Assembly: GCA_964017155.1 (NCBI GenBank)
Contig: OZ024864.1
Coordinates: 35,502,029-35,566,028 of the forward strand
Source: Oasisia sp. SBJ-2009
Taxonomy: Eukaryota; Annelida; Polychaeta; Sabellida; Siboglinidae
Length of the DNA: 64,000 nucleotides
Reading direction: 5' to 3'
This document shows, in pieces, positions 61,434 to 64,000 of the stretch. How positions within the stretch are numbered: position 1 is the stretch's first letter; each line of letters starts with the position of its first letter. Under the pieces are notes generated by a model. It was not told where the DNA came from, ran no database searches, and worked only from the letters and a program-made list of their open reading frames with translations. Position numbers and translations under genes: made by a program.

Positions 61434-62080
61434 AAAACAAAACAAAACAAAACAAAACAAAACAAAACAAAACAAAACAAAACAAAACAAAACAAAACAA
61501 AACAAAACAAAACAAAACAAAGCAAAACAAACAGTTTACATACATGTTATGTTTACAAAAGAAAATGACACAAAACAAAAACAGTAAGTTTATAAAACAA
61601 GTTTTGTTTACACAACACAACACAACACAACACAACACAACACAACACAACACAACACAACACAACACAACACAACACAACACAACAAAACAAAACAAAA
61701 CAGTAAGTTTACATACATGTTATGTTTACAAAAGAAAATGACACAAAACAAAAGTTTATAAAACACGTTATGTTTACAAAACAAAACATAATTGTTTACA
61801 GACAAGTTTTGTTTACAAAACAAAACAAAACAAAACAAAACAAAACAAAACAAAACAAAACAAAACAAAACAAAACAAAACAAAACAAAACAAAACAAAA
61901 CAAAACAGTTTACAGAGAAGTTGTGTTTACAAAACAAAACAAGAAGCTTACATACAAGTTATGTTTACAAAACAAAACAAATTTGTACAGACAAGTTATG
62001 TTTACAAAACAAAAGTTTACAAACAAGTTATGTTTACAAGTACAAAACAGAACAGAAAGTTTACAAACTTGTTATGTTGA
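61434..62080 (+). repeat. (AAAAC)n and (ACAAC)n tracts with a tttaca-acaagtt minisatellite
   Basis: AAAAC tracts (61434-61530, 61820-61905), ACAAC tract (61614-61700), and spaced units of type gtttacagacaagttatg. The units are the exact reverse complement of those in 62240-64000. Confidence 0.95.
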
Positions 62081-62084
62081 TAGA

Positions 62085-62230
62085 GCCTCGGTCCATTTCG
62101 TAACGAGGTTAGCACACCGACTTAGTAAAATATTAAAAACTTGACAAAGATATCGCATGTAAACACTAAAAATACGTGAATTGACAAAGACATCGCGGTG
62201 AAACACTGAAAAGTTGTGAAATGACACAAA
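62085..62230 (-). repeat. Inverted copy of the 59640-61256 satellite
   Basis: Its reverse complement contains cgtatttttagtgtttacat, gtttcaccgcgatg and actaagtcggtgtg, all words of the upstream satellite. Confidence 0.9.
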
Positions 62231-62239
62231 GCCTTAACA

Positions 62240-64000
62240 TTTTTGTTTTTGTTTTTCGTTTTGTTTTGTAAACATAACGTGTTTGTAAACTTACTGTTTT
62301 GTTTTGTAAACATAACTTGTCTGTAAACATTTTGTTTTGTAAACATAGCTTGTCTGTAAACTCTTTTTTTATAAACATAACGTGTTTGTAAACTTTCTGT
62401 TTTGTTTGATAAACATAACGTGTTTGTAAACTTTCTGTTTTGTTTTATAAACATAACGTGTTTGTAAACTTTTGTTTTGTTTTGTAAACATAACTTGTCT
62501 GTAAACTTTTACTTTTGTAAACATAACGTGTTTGTAAACTTTTGTTTTGTAAACATTTGTTTTGTCTTTTTTGTAAACGTAACTTGTCTGTAAACGTTTT
62601 TTGTTTGTTTTGTAAACATAACTTGCCTGTAAATGTTTTGCTTTGTTTTGTAAACATAACGTATTTGTAAACTTTTCTATTTTGTTTTGCTTTGTAAACA
62701 TAACTTGTTTGTAAATATTTTTTGTTGTTTTATTTTTTAAACATAACTTGTACGTAAATTGTTGTTTTGTAAACATAACTTCTCTGTAAACTTTTGTTTT
62801 TGTAAACATTTGTTTTGTTTTGTACACATAACTTGTCTGTAAACTTTGTTTTGTTTTGTAAACATAACGTGTTTTATAATCTTTTGTTTTTGTTTTGTTT
62901 TATAAACATAACTTGTCTGTAAATGTTTGTTTTGTAAACGTAACGCGTTTGTAAATATTTGTTTTGTTTTTAAACATAACTTTTCTGTAAACTTTTTATT
63001 TTGTTTTGTTTTGTAAACATAACTTGTATGCAACATTTTTGTTTTGTAAACATAACTTGTCTGTAAACTTTTGTTTTTATAAACATTTGTTTTGTTTTGT
63101 AAAAATAACTTGTCTGTACACTTTTTGTTTGTTTTGTAAACATAACTTGTTTGTAAATTTTCTGTTTTGTTTTGTAAACATAACTTGTTTGTAAACAGTT
63201 TGTTTGTTTTGTAAACATATATTGTATGTATTTTTTGCGTGTTTTTAAACTTTTCTATTTTGTATTGTTTTGTAAACTTAACGTGTTTGTAAACTTTTGT
63301 TTTGTTTTGTAACCATGACTTGTCTGTAGACTTTTTATTTTGTTTTGTTTTGTAAACATAACTTGCCTGTAATCTTTTGTTTTGTAAACATTTGTTTTGT
63401 AAACATAACTCGTCTGTAAACGTTTATGTTTTATTTTGTATTTGTAAACATAACTTTTTATAAACTGTTTTTGGTAAACATAACTTTTTTGTAAACATTT
63501 GTTTCGTTTTGTAAACACAACTTGTCTGTATACTTTTTATTTTGTTTTGTTTTGTTTTGTAAACATAACGTGTTTGTAAATATTTGTTTTGTTTTTAAAC
63601 ATAACTTGTCTGTAAACTTTTATTTTGTTTTGTTTTGTAAACATAACTTGTTTGTAAATATTTTGTTTTGTTTTATTTTGTTTTGTAAACATAACTTGTT
63701 TGCAACATTTTTGTTTTGTAAACATAACTTGTCTGTAAATCTTTGTTTTTATAAACATTTGTTTTGTTTTGTAAACATAACTTGTCTGTAAACTATTTGT
63801 TTGTTTTGTAAACATAACGTGATTGTAAATTATCTGTTTTGTTTTGTAAACATAACTTGTTTGTAAACAGTTTGTTTTGTTTTGTAAACATATATTGTAT
63901 GTAATTTTTTTGTTTTATAAACAACGTGTTTGTAAACTTTTCTATTTTGTATTGTTTTGTAAACATAACGTGTTTTTAAACATTTGTTTTGTTTTGTAAA
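62240..64000 (-). repeat. Minisatellite of 30-45-bp units running off the window
   Basis: More than 40 imperfect units of type ttttgtaaacataacttgtc plus tgtaaac and a variable TTTTG spacer. Long open frames here (for example 62827-62369 minus) are artefacts of the repeat. Confidence 0.95.

Noticed and set aside
61254..63815. Many Lys/Asn/Gln- and Phe/Cys-rich ORFs
   Set aside because: Products of AAAAC/TTTTG repeats and the minisatellite.

Overview
This is eukaryotic (animal) genomic DNA: intron-containing, AT-leaning, about two thirds transposons and simple or satellite repeats. No bacterial gene organisation, rRNA or tRNA was seen. The mix (LINEs of several clades, a DIRS-like element, Ty3/gypsy, hAT, Kolobok, CMC/EnSpm-like and PIF/Harbinger-like elements, and RI/NLR-type leucine-rich-repeat exons joined to a ZU5 domain) suggests a marine invertebrate. 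A cephalochordate or another invertebrate deuterostome is my best guess, but this is inference only.

Positions 124-35466 (minus strand): I could assemble one host gene by hand from 15 exons. Every exon has GT/AG boundaries, and all 15 join in a consistent reading frame (about 1,921 codons, open at both ends). In protein order it has a pre-LRR exon (35241-35466), a run of about 28-residue LRR exons (26136 down to 9528), a 67-bp exon, a 1,412-bp exon made of 60-bp repeats (about 23 copies of a 20-residue Ser/Thr/Ala unit), a second copy of the 67-bp exon, a 57-bp exon, a ZU5 exon (3748-4039), a 2,923-bp exon that finishes the ZU5 domain and then carries roughly 90 copies of a 10-residue Thr/Ser-rich unit, and a last visible exon (124-266). 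The gene continues past position 1. Its introns are packed with transposons: a decayed DIRS-like element (10.3-13.1 kb), LINE fragments (15.5-17.5 kb), a nearly intact CR1 LINE (17.7-22.4 kb), a broken LINE (23.9-25.9 kb), a gypsy remnant (29.3-30.9 kb), another LINE with a 400-bp ATCA tail (31.1-32.6 kb) and a hAT element (32.7-34.0 kb).

Positions 35.5-44.0 kb: a TA-flanked MITE, then a partial second copy of the pre-LRR exon. That copy is split by a 7.5-kb TTAA-flanked Kolobok-like transposon carrying a THAP zinc-finger coding region.

Positions 44.7-54.8 kb: a 10.1-kb DNA transposon with short inverted ends and large ACGTC-rich satellite arrays just inside each end (172-bp period on the left, 107-bp on the right). 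It has a CMC/EnSpm-like transposase gene with an in-frame premature stop, and a nested LINE relic.

Positions 54.8-64 kb: microsatellites, a possible ankyrin-like exon, two MITEs, three DR1-type AGGTCA repeats, and a large satellite/minisatellite domain with an internal inversion that runs off the window end.

The most notable observations are the LRR-ZU5-mucin-like gene, a canonical -1 frameshift heptamer placed exactly at the ORF1/ORF2 overlap of the CR1 element, and the satellite-ended CMC-like transposon. All gene models come from reading the sequence by eye; no alignment or database search was run.
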